DNA of 48,951 bases from Duganella sp. Leaf126 (GTDB lineage Bacteria; Pseudomonadota; Gammaproteobacteria; Burkholderiales; Burkholderiaceae_D), in contig NZ_LMNW01000006.1 in the NCBI RefSeq assembly GCF_001423125.1, forward strand, positions 44,824 to 93,774, given 5' to 3'. Shown piece by piece: positions 26,447 to 35,550 of the stretch; the stretch's first letter is position 1; each line of letters starts with the position of its first letter. A program made the position numbers and the translations under genes. Under the pieces are notes generated by a model that had not been told where the DNA came from, did not search any database, and saw nothing but the letters and a program-made list of their open reading frames with translations.

Positions 26447-27657
26447 TTTTTAAATGTATTTTGCCAGTTCTTACGCCAGCCGATGCGAGGAAGATTAGAG
26501 AGTTTAGTGTATTTACCACAACTCAAAATTCTCGGAAGTTCTACATCGCCAGCTTTTAAGGAAGATCCCATTGTTTCGTCGTAACAGTCAATAGATGCTT
26601 TCTTATGTGCTGTCGTATCCTCTACTTTTGTACTTCTATGCGATTTGCTGTGCACTCGTTGCCAATCGGAAACCGCCTTATTTTCTAATCTCAAATTATC
26701 GCTCGCACTGAACGAACCAAGCTCCCGGAGTGATTCCATAAATTCTTCTGCTAGCATCATTTCAACTCCGCGGTCAACAATTTCATCATCACTTACACCA
26801 ATATCTTTGAGCTGATCGTGGAATTTGCTGTTGCTAAAAGATATTGAATCGGGGCGCTGATAGCTATAATAGATGTCCACGAATCGATCAAAGTCGGCGG
26901 GTTCGGACCGTGCCGATATGACGATTCTTTCAAAACCCATTTTTGTACGAAAATCGTCAAAAGTGATGACGACTTTTTCTCCTTTGATTATTTTTGAGAA
27001 CTTCGACTCTTTGAATGCGCCGATCACGTGCTTTCTCGTATCATCCAACTGCGATTGCGGGATCGCAAGTTGTCGCAGGGATGAAGATATTCTAGAGATA
27101 ATGGAAGAGCTATCAGAGTGAAACTCAAATCGGTCAAATAGGTATTTGAGCTGCTCATCACTTGCCTGAGAAACTGATTTCACATATTTTGCAATCGGAT
27201 TCGGGGACTCATTAGGTTTCTTTATAGCCTCAGCTGCGGAGATTTCCTGATCCGTTTTTCTTATGTGATCGACGATAGGTTGGACGTTCTGACGTGGGGC
27301 TTTTAGTAGGCTAACTAAGGCTTGATTGTTGAGACTCTTGTTGGTGTAAAGCTGGAAGGTCAGCTTACTGGAAGACGGTAGCCCCGGTACGAGCTTAAGC
27401 CAATTATGGATGGTCTTCCACAAATCAATGTCCCGATCTGTGATGTTGCCCGGGTGAACTGAGTGCTTGACCTGAATGAGTAGAAGATCTTCTATTGACC
27501 CATCGTCTGCGGCAGTTTCCACGTGGATGTCGTCGTGCAGCTCCAGCCCTAATGTTTGTCCCGGCCTAAGCTCGATCAGTCTTTCGATGTAGACTAAGTC
27601 TTGAAACTCAAACCCAAGAGAGGTTTTGTCCGCTGCTATTTTTTCAGAATAATTCAT
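26443..27657 (-). CDS. Nuclease-like effector of an ABC-three-component system
   Basis: A 404-residue protein. The N-terminal 70 residues follow the layout of Cap4/DUF4297-type PD-(D/E)xK nucleases: SLGFEFQDLVYIERLIEL (helix with E17), then ELHDDIHVE (D42/D43) and LLLIQVKHSV with Q62-V-K64 as the (E/Q)xK motif. The region after that has TFQLYTNKSLNN, typical of the same enzymes. The C-terminal half is likely the ABC-3C contact domain. It is the first gene of the three-gene operon and ends in a 4-bp overlap with the middle component. DNA cleavage is inferred from the motif order and not shown. The whole operon is AT-rich compared with the backbone. Confidence 0.7.
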   Translation of the reverse strand: MNYSEKIAADKTSLGFEFQDLVYIERLIELRPGQTLGLELHDDIHVETAADDGSIEDLLLIQVKHSVHPGNITDRDIDLWKTIHNWLKLVPGLPSSSKLTFQLYTNKSLNNQALVSLLKAPRQNVQPIVDHIRKTDQEISAAEAIKKPNESPNPIAKYVKSVSQASDEQLKYLFDRFEFHSDSSSIISRISSSLRQLAIPQSQLDDTRKHVIGAFKESKFSKIIKGEKVVITFDDFRTKMGFERIVISARSEPADFDRFVDIYYSYQRPDSISFSNSKFHDQLKDIGVSDDEIVDRGVEMMLAEEFMESLRELGSFSASDNLRLENKAVSDWQRVHSKSHRSTKVEDTTAHKKASIDCYDETMGSSLKAGDVELPRILSCGKYTKLSNLPRIGWRKNWQNTFKK

Positions 27658-27744
27658 GCCGTCTCAATCGACTTTTAGAGTTCCTGGCCCACCAACGACG
27701 GGTGTGCGCATGCGCGGTGTAGCATTTGTAACCAATAGCTGATA

Positions 27745-27772
27745 ACTATAGCAAATTTTTCCGCTAGGAAAA
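27745..27772 (-). promoter_or_regulatory. Likely promoter and operator of the three-gene operon
   Basis: Read on the minus strand there is an extended -10, TGC TATAGT (27745-27750 on the plus strand reads ACTATA), about 90 bp before the first start codon. In the spacer upstream is a perfect inverted repeat TTTTCC-GCTA-GGAAAA (27757-27772), well placed for a repressor to block the polymerase. The -35 is poor, in keeping with an extended -10 promoter. No dedicated regulator gene is visible next to it. Confidence 0.45.
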
Positions 27773-28213
27773 CTCACACAATACCACCTGTGGTTATCGC
27801 CTACTTCAGGCCGCCTGCGGGAGTCCGGTACCTCAATTTAGCGCATTAAAGTATCAAATTTGCAATTGCAAAACTTCGACATCAAAACGTGTCTCAAGAT
27901 ACGACAACTCGAACTCGGCGGATGCCCAGTAGGATAGAGCATTGCTCATGGGAAATTTAAACGAATTCTCATCAAATTTTGCTGTATCTAGGTGTCCAGT
28001 TCCGTCTGTGTCGGCGCCGACCGAAAACTGCCCCCCCCGAGTGCACTACAACTGGGAACATTACATGTGCAATGGAATGCCGTTTATCGCAATTTCCTGC
28101 ATTAGTTCCTCTTCATCAATTCATATATGGAGTTTGGAGTCGTTGCACATTGGTGCTCAGGCATCTTGAGCATCATCGGAGGGGCATGGCGAATGGGCCG
28201 TTTCTAGCGGCAC
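27773..28213 (+). other. Intergenic stretch with no supported feature
   Basis: About 440 bp between the ABC operon promoter and the end of the minus-strand gene at 28214. It has a CCGCCTGCGGGAGTCCGG palindromic stretch (27811-27830 region) and an eight-C run near 28032. Short open frames on the plus strand are not protein-like and lack ribosome sites. Confidence 0.4.
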
Positions 28214-29440
28214 CTATTCCATCAAGTTGTGCGCCAGCACGCGGCCAACAAAATCCCCGTTGACCTTGTTCATTTCAATCAATGAGCGCAGGGCCGTCTT
28301 CATCTTGGCCTCCGGAATGTCCGCCGCCATTGCCGCTTTCATGACCGCGGCGTATCCGTCCTGCACATCAACACTCGTAATGTCATAACCATATCCGGCG
28401 GCCAGATAGTGCAGTCCGGTCATTCCGGCCGCGACAGCGAAAGTCGGGCGTTCGTCGGCAAAATCCCTCGCCGCGCGTATAAGTGTTTTGGGGTCCGCTG
28501 GGCTGCGGTTCGCCAGCTCTATGGCCAAGTCGAAGAGGCCCGCATCCTTAGCTGCAGCAAACCACTTTCCTTCTTGGCCTGGCTGACGCGCAACCAGATC
28601 GCGCAAAATAGTCTCCTTGGGCTTGTCTGGGTATTTCTTGACGATGGCCTTGAATGTCGCCACATTAGTCGTCGCGTACGTAGCTTCAAGGGCGTAGCGT
28701 GTATATGCCTCGTCGGCGAATCCCGAAGCCAGAAGAACGCCCTCACAGAACTGCGCAATCGAGGCCAGGGGAACGTTCAATCCCTTTGATTCTTCAGCGT
28801 ACCGAATAGCTTCGGCGCGCTTACCTTGGGCCGCCAGGGCCTTCGCGCCCCACACCCTGTAGTGCCAGGACTTGTGTCGATATTCCGACTTCGCTACTAA
28901 TGAAAGCAGCTCGTCGTGACGGCCAGCAGCATATAGCGCGCTCAGGCACGGAATCGTCCCTTTGGAATAGCCGTATTCACCAGTCCGCGCGCAATGGTCC
29001 CACATTGTCGTCAATGTCGGCGACAGATAGTCAGCCCATTTTGCTGCAATCTCCGGTGTCGCGCACAATTCGCCCCAGAAGTCGCCGAGGTACTCGAGGT
29101 ACGGCATGTCATCTTCTTGGAGCGCCTCGAACAACCGGTCCAGCCACTTCTCTCGAACTGCGCGCGCCACGTCTGCCTTGGATATGATGGGCACGAGCGT
29201 CTCGATGGCGCGGTTGACGGCGCTACCGATACCGCCGGAAGAACTGTCGACCTGCTCAATGGCTGGCGCCAGCTTTTCCAGGAACAGTACGGCCCCATCG
29301 GCTGCCAGCACGGGATCTTTTTTTGTGATTGCCTTGATTTCAGCGAGAGCCTCCTTGATGCGCTGGATAGGAGTGTCTGATTTCCAACCGAAGGCGTTGC
29401 GGCGGAAGCGAGGGGCGAATTGCCATTTGTAGGTTGTCAT
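28214..29440 (-). CDS. Conserved protein with TPR/HEAT-like helical repeats, unknown function
   Basis: A 408-residue soluble protein opening MTTYKWQFAPRFRRNAFGWK. From about residue 160 it has repeated helical hairpins (LSALYAAGRHDELLSLVAKS; VWGAKALAAQGKRAEAIRYA; LLASGFADEAYTRYALEATY), a TPR-like pattern with A/G at hairpin turns. I know it only as a conserved hypothetical. Its GC content is backbone-like, unlike the AT-rich genes to the left, so it may belong to the older element or to a separate insertion. No operon partner is adjacent. The C-terminal MKTALRSLIEMNKVNGDFVG is an extended helix. Confidence 0.65.
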   Translation of the reverse strand: MTTYKWQFAPRFRRNAFGWKSDTPIQRIKEALAEIKAITKKDPVLAADGAVLFLEKLAPAIEQVDSSSGGIGSAVNRAIETLVPIISKADVARAVREKWLDRLFEALQEDDMPYLEYLGDFWGELCATPEIAAKWADYLSPTLTTMWDHCARTGEYGYSKGTIPCLSALYAAGRHDELLSLVAKSEYRHKSWHYRVWGAKALAAQGKRAEAIRYAEESKGLNVPLASIAQFCEGVLLASGFADEAYTRYALEATYATTNVATFKAIVKKYPDKPKETILRDLVARQPGQEGKWFAAAKDAGLFDLAIELANRSPADPKTLIRAARDFADERPTFAVAAGMTGLHYLAAGYGYDITSVDVQDGYAAVMKAAMAADIPEAKMKTALRSLIEMNKVNGDFVGRVLAHNLME

Positions 29441-29450
29441 GAACGAGATG

Positions 29451-29543
29451 TTAGCAGCGGACCGTAAAAATTACTAACTTCGGGTCCATTTTCTGAGCCT
29501 CGTCGATCAGCAGCAGGCAGAGGCCAGTGAGCGGAGGCTCAAG
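29451..29543 (-). pseudogene. AAA-ATPase Walker B scrap
   Basis: On the minus strand, 31 codons between stops read LEPPLTGLCLLLIDEAQKMD then PKLVIF. LLLIDEAQKMDPK is a Walker B strand of the ExeA/TniB-like AAA type, and there is no P-loop upstream in the same frame. It sits at the right edge of the accessory island, as a transposition ATPase fragment would. The bases from 29544 to 29662 hold nothing else I can support. Confidence 0.4.
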
Positions 29544-29662
29544 TCATGACTGCCACGCCCGGCATTGGGAAAATATCCAGTTTCCTTTATGCTAACCATG
29601 GTCAAGGCCACATCGGCGATCAACTACCGACCATAGCAAAGTAAAATTTTTTCAGAAATTAA

Positions 29663-29896
29663 TCAGTCGAAAGATGTATTCCGGGGACCATCCCAATACG
29701 CATGCCCTGGATTAAGAAAATCAACAGGCTCGACCACCCTGGGGATTGCCACAGAATTCGCAATCAAAACGTAGAGTCGACGATGTTTTATCAACGCTGC
29801 CGTCCGGCCGAGCCAAGCGTCCTGAAAACGCGGCTCGGCAGCAAGTAAAGCAGCGGCAGCAGCCTCAGCCTGTCCCCTTGTCATTTTGTTGTTCAT
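29663..29896 (-). CDS. Small protein of unknown function
   Basis: A 77-residue protein with a GAGGGGG ribosome site and a start inside the end of the neighbouring gene (4-bp ATGA overlap), so it is probably translated with it. The first half is Ala-rich helix (TRGQAEAAAAALLAAEPRFQ), followed by LYVLIANSVAIPRVVEPVDF and a polar end. No membrane helix or known motif. It lies downstream of the relaxase on the same strand. Confidence 0.5.
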   Translation of the reverse strand: MNNKMTRGQAEAAAAALLAAEPRFQDAWLGRTAALIKHRRLYVLIANSVAIPRVVEPVDFLNPGHAYWDGPRNTSFD

Positions 29897-30231
29897 GGCG
29901 CCCCCTCAGGCTTTTTTATCACAGAGCGCCTGTAACCTGTGTACACGCAAGCGATGACCGCACCAGTCGCGGGATGATAAACAATGGATTTTCCGAAATC
30001 ACAAACCTGCATCGCGACTGCGCTCTTCGCCCAGCCTATGTCGAGAATATCGCCGCGCTTGCACTGGGCAAGCGCCGCCGCGAAACCCTGTTCATTTTGA
30101 ACAGCCATTCCCATGGCGCAGACGCGCTCGCGTCCATCAGCAACCGGACTATCAGCCGTCTCAGCACGGACCGCCGTACTACCCAGGCAGGCCAACAAGA
30201 CTAGCGCAACCCACCGGACTAAGCACCTCAT
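29893..30231 (-). CDS. Small secreted protein downstream of the relaxase
   Basis: A 112-residue protein. I start it at the ATG at 30231 because GAGG lies 5 bases upstream; a GTG two codons earlier is possible. A signal peptide (WVALVLLACLGSTAVRA) is followed by a mature part with four cysteines (RVCAMG, QCKRGD, QVCDFG, IACVYTG). The sequence GDILDIGWAKSAVAMQVCDF followed by AVIACVYTGYR reads as a small folded beta-rich domain. Family unknown. It lies about 280 bp from the traI end, and the gap holds no clear gene. Confidence 0.55.
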   Translation of the reverse strand: MRCLVRWVALVLLACLGSTAVRAETADSPVADGRERVCAMGMAVQNEQGFAAALAQCKRGDILDIGWAKSAVAMQVCDFGKSIVYHPATGAVIACVYTGYRRSVIKKPEGAP

Positions 30232-30507
30232 ACTCACCTCGCCTTCCTACGTTGAGTGGCCCTGGACAAGCTGTCCAACGGACTGTTCACAGCAAAGAGT
30301 GGCAACGAATTACCGTTGCCACCGGCGACCAAATGTGGGGGCGCAAAGTACACAATGCACACTCCCGGGCCACAAAAAAAAGTAGCACGTCGGGCGGAGG
30401 CAATATTTGATCCATCTCTAACCGATCCGGTTTCAGCCAGCCGGCCTCGACCGAGGACCCAATTCGCGATATACCTTTTTCCTCAGAGCTACGCAGGAAC
30501 CTTGGGC

Positions 30508-33399
30508 TCACAGTTCCGCACCCGCGCTGCGATCGCCACCGGCCTGCCCCCTTCCGCCCGTTCCTTTACCATCTTCATCCGGCCTGGCTCCGCCAAGAAG
30601 ATCTTTTACGCTGAAGGCTTCAACCGCACTGGTTTTGTTCTGCGCCTGCAAAATGAGTTCTTCAGCCTTGCCCCGGTCGTTCGTGTAAATCGTCATGTCC
30701 AGTTTCGGCCGGGTGATTCCCACGTAGAACGAACGTTCGCCCATCGCAGCACCACTATCCGCAGTGATCATAAAATTCGCGTCGTTGGTCGTCCTGCCCT
30801 GCGATGCGTACACCGTCATCGCGTACGCGTAATCCCAGTGTCCATGCGACATTTGCGTGGCGCTCAGCGTCATCGCCCCCTTCGCCGTCTCCACGACCAT
30901 CCCGCCTTCCGATATCGCAGCAACCTTCATGGGCGTGCCGTTGTTCAGGCCAAGCTCCTTGTGGTTGCGGGTGAACCGCAATTCGTCGCCGACCGCCAGT
31001 TGCCGGCTCTCTACCTTGTACGCCTCGACCTTCGCGTGCTTTTCAGGACTCCACGCCACCTGCCGTCCGTCTTCCATGTTGAGGTGCACCACATGACCCG
31101 GCACGTCGATCCGCGTCACCGTTCCGTATTCGCCACCAGCGACCCCAAGGCTGCGGTAGGCACGCCCGAAGCGCACCTGCATCGCCGGTTCGTAATACGG
31201 CGTGGAGCCTTTCTGGGCATCCGTGTAGCCGGCCGGCACCAGCACCGTCCGCTCGGCCGCGTCCGCAGCGATCTCTCCACGGTCCTGCAGCCCCTCGCGT
31301 ACCATCGCGTTGATCTTGTGGCGATCGATATTGAGCGGCACGATGATCAGCGCCTTCTCGCGGTCCTCGGGGTGCTTCTCGAGGATGTCATGGGCCACGC
31401 GCCGCAGCAGTTCGCCCTTGTTATCGATTTCGACAATGCGTTCGCTCAAAAGTTCGAACGCCTTGAGGTTGTCGCGGTTCACCGCAGCCGTTACCGCATG
31501 TTTAAGATCATCAACCTGCTGGCGATTGATGTCCGACATGACCGCGCCGGCGATGCCAGCTTTCTGCAACAACTCGAAGGGTTTGCCCGCTTCCACTGCG
31601 TTAAGCTGCAACCGGTCTCCCACCAGGATCAGGCGCGCGCCTGCTTTGTTTGCCATTTCCATCAGTTGAGTCATCTCGCGCTGGCCCGACAGCGATGCTT
31701 CATCCATGATCCACAGCTCTCCGCTGCCGTAACCGGTGCGCGCCTTGGCCTGCAACATGAGGGAAAGTTTGCGCCACTGCGTGCCCTCCAGGTCCATGGC
31801 GCCGAAGACGTTAAGCTTGACAGGCTTGGCTTGCTCGACCGCCCGTGCCCCTTCGTCGATCAAGAAGCGCGCGGTCGTGACGCTTTCGATGCCGGACTCG
31901 TTCTGCAACGTCAGTGCCGCCATTGCGCTTGGCGCCATGCCACGTACCTTGTAACCAGCATCTTCTGCCACGACCCGCACCAGTTCCAGCATGGTCGTCT
32001 TGCCGACGCCCGCATACCCCTGCAAGCCGAGGAAGCGATCGTCCGACGTCAGCGCCACTTGGGCCGCCTCGACCTGCCCAAACGTCAGCTGGAATGTGTT
32101 TCCGAGCGCCTGCGAACGGGCCTGCTCGAAATGCTCGATGCCTGCCGCCACCCGTTCGGCTTGCGCAATCGGTTTGACGGCGCCTCGCCCGGCCTCCAGC
32201 ATCGCCAGCATGCCCCGCTCCCGCTCCAGCGCTTCAGGTGTGCTGATATGGCCTTCAATCGTCGATAGCGCTTGCTTGCTGGCCAATCTGCCCGCCAGGG
32301 ACTTTTCGACATCATCGAGGCGCACCCCGGCCCAGGGTGCATCCTTGACCGCATGTTCGAGGGCAGTCTTGATCACGTCCTCCCAGGGCACTACGCTCTC
32401 GCGTTCCGTCAAATGGGCAATCGCGAATCTCATGGCATCGTGCGCCTTGTCGCTGCGTTGGGCGTCGCTGATGGGCGGGGCGCCGCCTTGCTCGCGCTCG
32501 GTTTCAATGCGTTTAAAATCAACACCGGTGGCCTGCGCCCGCTCCTTCCAGTCCTCCGCTAGCGCTTGGTGATCGACTTCGCGCTTGGGGTCGCGTGTGC
32601 GCAGCGCCGCATCCTCGCGCTGGGCAGCGGTCGCGGTGTCACGCGTCAAGCCGAACTTCTCCAGCCGCTCCGCGATGGCCTGGCTGCGCTGGCTGAAGTG
32701 ATCGATCTGGTCTCGCGTGATGCCAGCGATCTCCCAGCGGCCTTCCTGGGTCGATTCGAGCCGGTAGCCCAGTCCGCGCAGGTTGGCGGCCAGCTCGCTG
32801 TCGTAGATCGCGCCCAGCAGCTTCTGGTGCTTGTAAATGAGCTCGTTGGCGATCGAGCGCCACCGGCCATCGTCCAGCTGGGTGGCATTGGCGACGACCA
32901 GGTGGGTGTGCGTCTGGGGATCGAGGTCGCGGCTGGTGGTGTGGTAAAACTTGCCAACAATCAGATTATTGGTCGGCACGGTCGTGGTCTCGCCGGCCTC
33001 GGTCGTGCGCGCCTGCGCCAGCCTGCTTTCCATGTATTCCAGCACCTTGGTGACGGCCGCTTCGTGCGCGTCCCTGACCTCCTGGTTGCCGGCCACCTCC
33101 GCCAGCAGCGACACCGACTTGGGCGCCGACAGCGTCACATCGAATCCAGGCCGGTGGTCGCGCAGCACTTCGCCGTCGGCGTCCTTGCCGACAACACGCC
33201 CCAGGCCAAACTCGCCGATCTCGCCGGCCAGTATCCTGGCGAAGTCTTCGGGATCGACGGGACCGGCAAGGCCCAGCGCCTCGGCGCCCTTGCCGGCCCA
33301 CGCCGACATTTCGCGGTTCTCCTCCTGGCTATAATAATTGTCTTCCGCGTAGTACGCCGCGGCACTGGCCACGCTGGTGATATTACTCATCGAGAGCAT
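30508..33399 (-). CDS. traI: MOBF conjugative relaxase-helicase TraI (TrwC-like length)
   Basis: A 963-residue relaxase that nicks oriT and unwinds the transferred strand. I choose the ATG at 33399 (MLSMSNITSVASAAAYYAED), matching the family N-terminus and lying inside traD; a longer frame reaches into traD only. Catalytic tyrosines are Y16, Y17, Y22 and Y23. The metal triad motif is HTTSRDLDPQTHTHLVVAN. The helicase half has P-loop LQGYAGVGKTTML, Walker B LWIMDEASLS and a RecD-like end (YAMTVYASQGRT; YVGITRPKLDM). F TraI is 1756 residues and R388 TrwC 966, so this is the short type lacking the F C-terminal extension. It overlaps traD by 17 bp. Confidence 0.96.
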   Translation of the reverse strand: MLSMSNITSVASAAAYYAEDNYYSQEENREMSAWAGKGAEALGLAGPVDPEDFARILAGEIGEFGLGRVVGKDADGEVLRDHRPGFDVTLSAPKSVSLLAEVAGNQEVRDAHEAAVTKVLEYMESRLAQARTTEAGETTTVPTNNLIVGKFYHTTSRDLDPQTHTHLVVANATQLDDGRWRSIANELIYKHQKLLGAIYDSELAANLRGLGYRLESTQEGRWEIAGITRDQIDHFSQRSQAIAERLEKFGLTRDTATAAQREDAALRTRDPKREVDHQALAEDWKERAQATGVDFKRIETEREQGGAPPISDAQRSDKAHDAMRFAIAHLTERESVVPWEDVIKTALEHAVKDAPWAGVRLDDVEKSLAGRLASKQALSTIEGHISTPEALERERGMLAMLEAGRGAVKPIAQAERVAAGIEHFEQARSQALGNTFQLTFGQVEAAQVALTSDDRFLGLQGYAGVGKTTMLELVRVVAEDAGYKVRGMAPSAMAALTLQNESGIESVTTARFLIDEGARAVEQAKPVKLNVFGAMDLEGTQWRKLSLMLQAKARTGYGSGELWIMDEASLSGQREMTQLMEMANKAGARLILVGDRLQLNAVEAGKPFELLQKAGIAGAVMSDINRQQVDDLKHAVTAAVNRDNLKAFELLSERIVEIDNKGELLRRVAHDILEKHPEDREKALIIVPLNIDRHKINAMVREGLQDRGEIAADAAERTVLVPAGYTDAQKGSTPYYEPAMQVRFGRAYRSLGVAGGEYGTVTRIDVPGHVVHLNMEDGRQVAWSPEKHAKVEAYKVESRQLAVGDELRFTRNHKELGLNNGTPMKVAAISEGGMVVETAKGAMTLSATQMSHGHWDYAYAMTVYASQGRTTNDANFMITADSGAAMGERSFYVGITRPKLDMTIYTNDRGKAEELILQAQNKTSAVEAFSVKDLLGGARPDEDGKGTGGRGQAGGDRSAGAEL

Positions 33400-35131
33400 A
33401 GCTATCCACTTCCCTTTCGATGAACGCCTCGGCGATCGCCGGGCGTTCAACATAGTCGATCTTCACTTTCATGACCTCGTTGCGGCCGGCCAGCCGCAGG
33501 TAGCCTTCCATGGTCGGCAAGCCCTGGATCTCGGACGCCAGCACCAGGTCGCGCAGTTCGCGCCGGGTGGCGATGGTGACGCCATCGCGGGTGGAGTCGA
33601 TGCCAAAGCTGATGTTCTCGTCCTTTTCCATCAACTCCTGGTTGGCCAGGTTCTCGCTCACGTACTTGGCGGTCTGGAAGTCGGGCACGGTGAGCGTGAG
33701 GCGCGACTGCAGCATCGAGATGATGGTCTGCGCATCGTTCTCGCCGTAGATGTCGCGCACCTGCGCGATGTTCTGGTAACCGAGCAACAGGGAGATACCG
33801 TACTTGCGCCCGCGCGTTGCCACCTCCTTCAAAGTGCTGATGCGGTTGAGCGAGGCCAGTTCGTCGAGCACTGAAAAGATCAGCCGGGAACGGCTTGCCG
33901 GCAGCGACATGATCGAGCGCATCGCGATATCGAACCAGGCGGTGAGCAGTGGGCGCATCGTCGACAGCATCTCTTCCTTGGTCGAGAGGAACAGCCAACA
34001 GTCACCCTGCTCCTGGCTGATCCAGTGGCGGATCGAGAACTGGGCAGCAGCGTCGCCATCGGCCAGGTAGCGCATGGCCTTGGCCGCCCGCACCACGTTC
34101 ATGCGGATGCCAAGCGCGGTCTTTGCCGCTTCCGGGTCCATGTACACGGCCGCCGGCAGCCGCTTGACGATCACCTGGATCTCCTTGAGGCTCAAGACGT
34201 TGATCACTTCGACCAGCCGCCGGTTGGTGGCCTGGTTGGTCTTGGCCAGGCGTGACAGCAGATCTTCCAGCACCGCCTGGCCGCCCTCTTCCCAGAACGG
34301 CTCGCGCCGGTTCATGACCGGGATGAAGGACTCGGCGATGTTGGCGTAGTCGTAGGGCTTGCGCGCCTCGTTCCATGCAGTCCAGGGCGGGCTGCGCTGG
34401 TCGAAAGGATTGAGGATCGTGTCCAGGCCCGGGCGATAGAAATGGCGGATGAATTCGCCGGTCGAGTCGAACACGATGGCCCGCTTGCCGGTGCGCCGGA
34501 TGTCGGCCAGTACCGCCGAGATGCTGACCGTCTTGCCCGAACCGACGGCGCCAGATACACCGATGTTCAGCACCTCGGTGCCGGCTTCCAGCGGCACGCC
34601 GGCGATATGAATCCGGCTGGCCCTGCCAGATGCTTCGAGCTCTTTCCTGATGTCGTCGGCATCTGCGAACACCGCCCCGCGCACGACCTCGTCCCTGGAA
34701 ACCTTTTTGCCGAACTGCCGCCACGCCCAGTTGGTCAGAAAGAACAACGCGATGCCGGTCGCCAGCGCGCCCCAGGCACTGAGCTTGAGTTTCCACTGAA
34801 TTTTTGTCCACTCGGGGCTGGTGAGTTCGAGCAGCGTTTGCGCGGGCAAGACGTAGGTCTTGGGAGTGCCTGCGCGGCTCAGCACCAGCTTGACTTCGTC
34901 GCGCGGCTTGTTGGCCCGCACGCTGAATTGCGCCACCGTGCGCGCAATGATGATTTTCCCCTCGTCCTCGCTTAGCGCCGCGTTCGCGACCAGCAAGCCG
35001 GTACCCACTGCCGTCAGCAAGGCGATCATGAAGCTGAAAAACAGCGCGCTGAAATACAGCCCGTATTCGTGACGCATGACCTCCGCACCGCGAGTGAACT
35101 GGTGGCGCTTGTCGTTGCGGCTAATGGTCAT
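33383..35131 (-). CDS. traD: Type IV coupling protein TraD
   Basis: A 582-residue hexameric ATPase that links the relaxosome to the secretion channel. Two N-terminal membrane helices (about residues 28-50 and 117-137) flank a small periplasmic domain. The motor has P-loop GVSGAVGSGKTVSI, then VFDSTGEFIRHFYRPGLD and RSRLIFSVLDELASLNR (Walker B). The sequence resembles F TraD (VYDRSGEF... counterpart) more than R388 TrwB, but lacks the long acidic tail of F TraD (717 residues). An AGGAG site precedes the ATG. The order RHH gene, traD, traI equals trwA-trwB-trwC. Confidence 0.95.
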   Translation of the reverse strand: MTISRNDKRHQFTRGAEVMRHEYGLYFSALFFSFMIALLTAVGTGLLVANAALSEDEGKIIIARTVAQFSVRANKPRDEVKLVLSRAGTPKTYVLPAQTLLELTSPEWTKIQWKLKLSAWGALATGIALFFLTNWAWRQFGKKVSRDEVVRGAVFADADDIRKELEASGRASRIHIAGVPLEAGTEVLNIGVSGAVGSGKTVSISAVLADIRRTGKRAIVFDSTGEFIRHFYRPGLDTILNPFDQRSPPWTAWNEARKPYDYANIAESFIPVMNRREPFWEEGGQAVLEDLLSRLAKTNQATNRRLVEVINVLSLKEIQVIVKRLPAAVYMDPEAAKTALGIRMNVVRAAKAMRYLADGDAAAQFSIRHWISQEQGDCWLFLSTKEEMLSTMRPLLTAWFDIAMRSIMSLPASRSRLIFSVLDELASLNRISTLKEVATRGRKYGISLLLGYQNIAQVRDIYGENDAQTIISMLQSRLTLTVPDFQTAKYVSENLANQELMEKDENISFGIDSTRDGVTIATRRELRDLVLASEIQGLPTMEGYLRLAGRNEVMKVKIDYVERPAIAEAFIEREVDSYALDE

Positions 35132-35471
35132 GATGTTCTCCTGTCGGAAACATCGCTTCGAGTTCGCGGCTGGCCCAGGCTTGCGCGTCGGTGCCCAACG
35201 TTTCCGGATGACGGATCACGCCGCGCGCCTGCGCCTCCACGATGTAGCGCATCGCCAGCGTCTGGCGCAATATCTCGCGCTGCATGCCGGCACCGGCCGC
35301 AGCACGGATGCTGTCGACCAGCTCATCTACTGTCTGCGCTCGCAGTCCCTGGATCATCAGTTCGGTCGCGATATAGGTTTCGGTCTTGTTGCGCAAGCCC
35401 TTTTGGGCGGTGATCCAGTGCCGCAGATCCGGGTCCAGTCTAAGGGTGAGCATTTTCGGGTCTTTTTTCAT
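35121..35471 (-). CDS. Ribbon-helix-helix-like relaxosome protein (TrwA-like by position)
   Basis: A 116-residue protein from the ATG at 35471, which has AAAGGAG upstream. The N-terminus MKKDPKMLTLRLDPDLRHWI is a typical ribbon-helix-helix strand and first helix, followed by KTETYIATELMIQGL as the second helix. The C-terminal half is helical and may oligomerise. It sits next to the predicted oriT and overlaps traD by 11 bp, the place of TrwA in R388 and of TraY/TraM in F. Binding oriT to assist nicking and repress the operon is the expected role, inferred from position. Confidence 0.65.
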   Translation of the reverse strand: MKKDPKMLTLRLDPDLRHWITAQKGLRNKTETYIATELMIQGLRAQTVDELVDSIRAAAGAGMQREILRQTLAMRYIVEAQARGVIRHPETLGTDAQAWASRELEAMFPTGEHHDH

Positions 35472-35550
35472 GTGATTCTCCTTTCGAATCAACGGTTTGC
35501 GGATGCTCGCACCGAAGCACGTCATACAGAGCGCAGCGACACGAATACGC

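Noticed and set aside
30256..32268. 670-codon plus-strand frame opposite traI
   Set aside because: Opposes the relaxase helicase domain with intact motifs; the frame is a GC-bias shadow.
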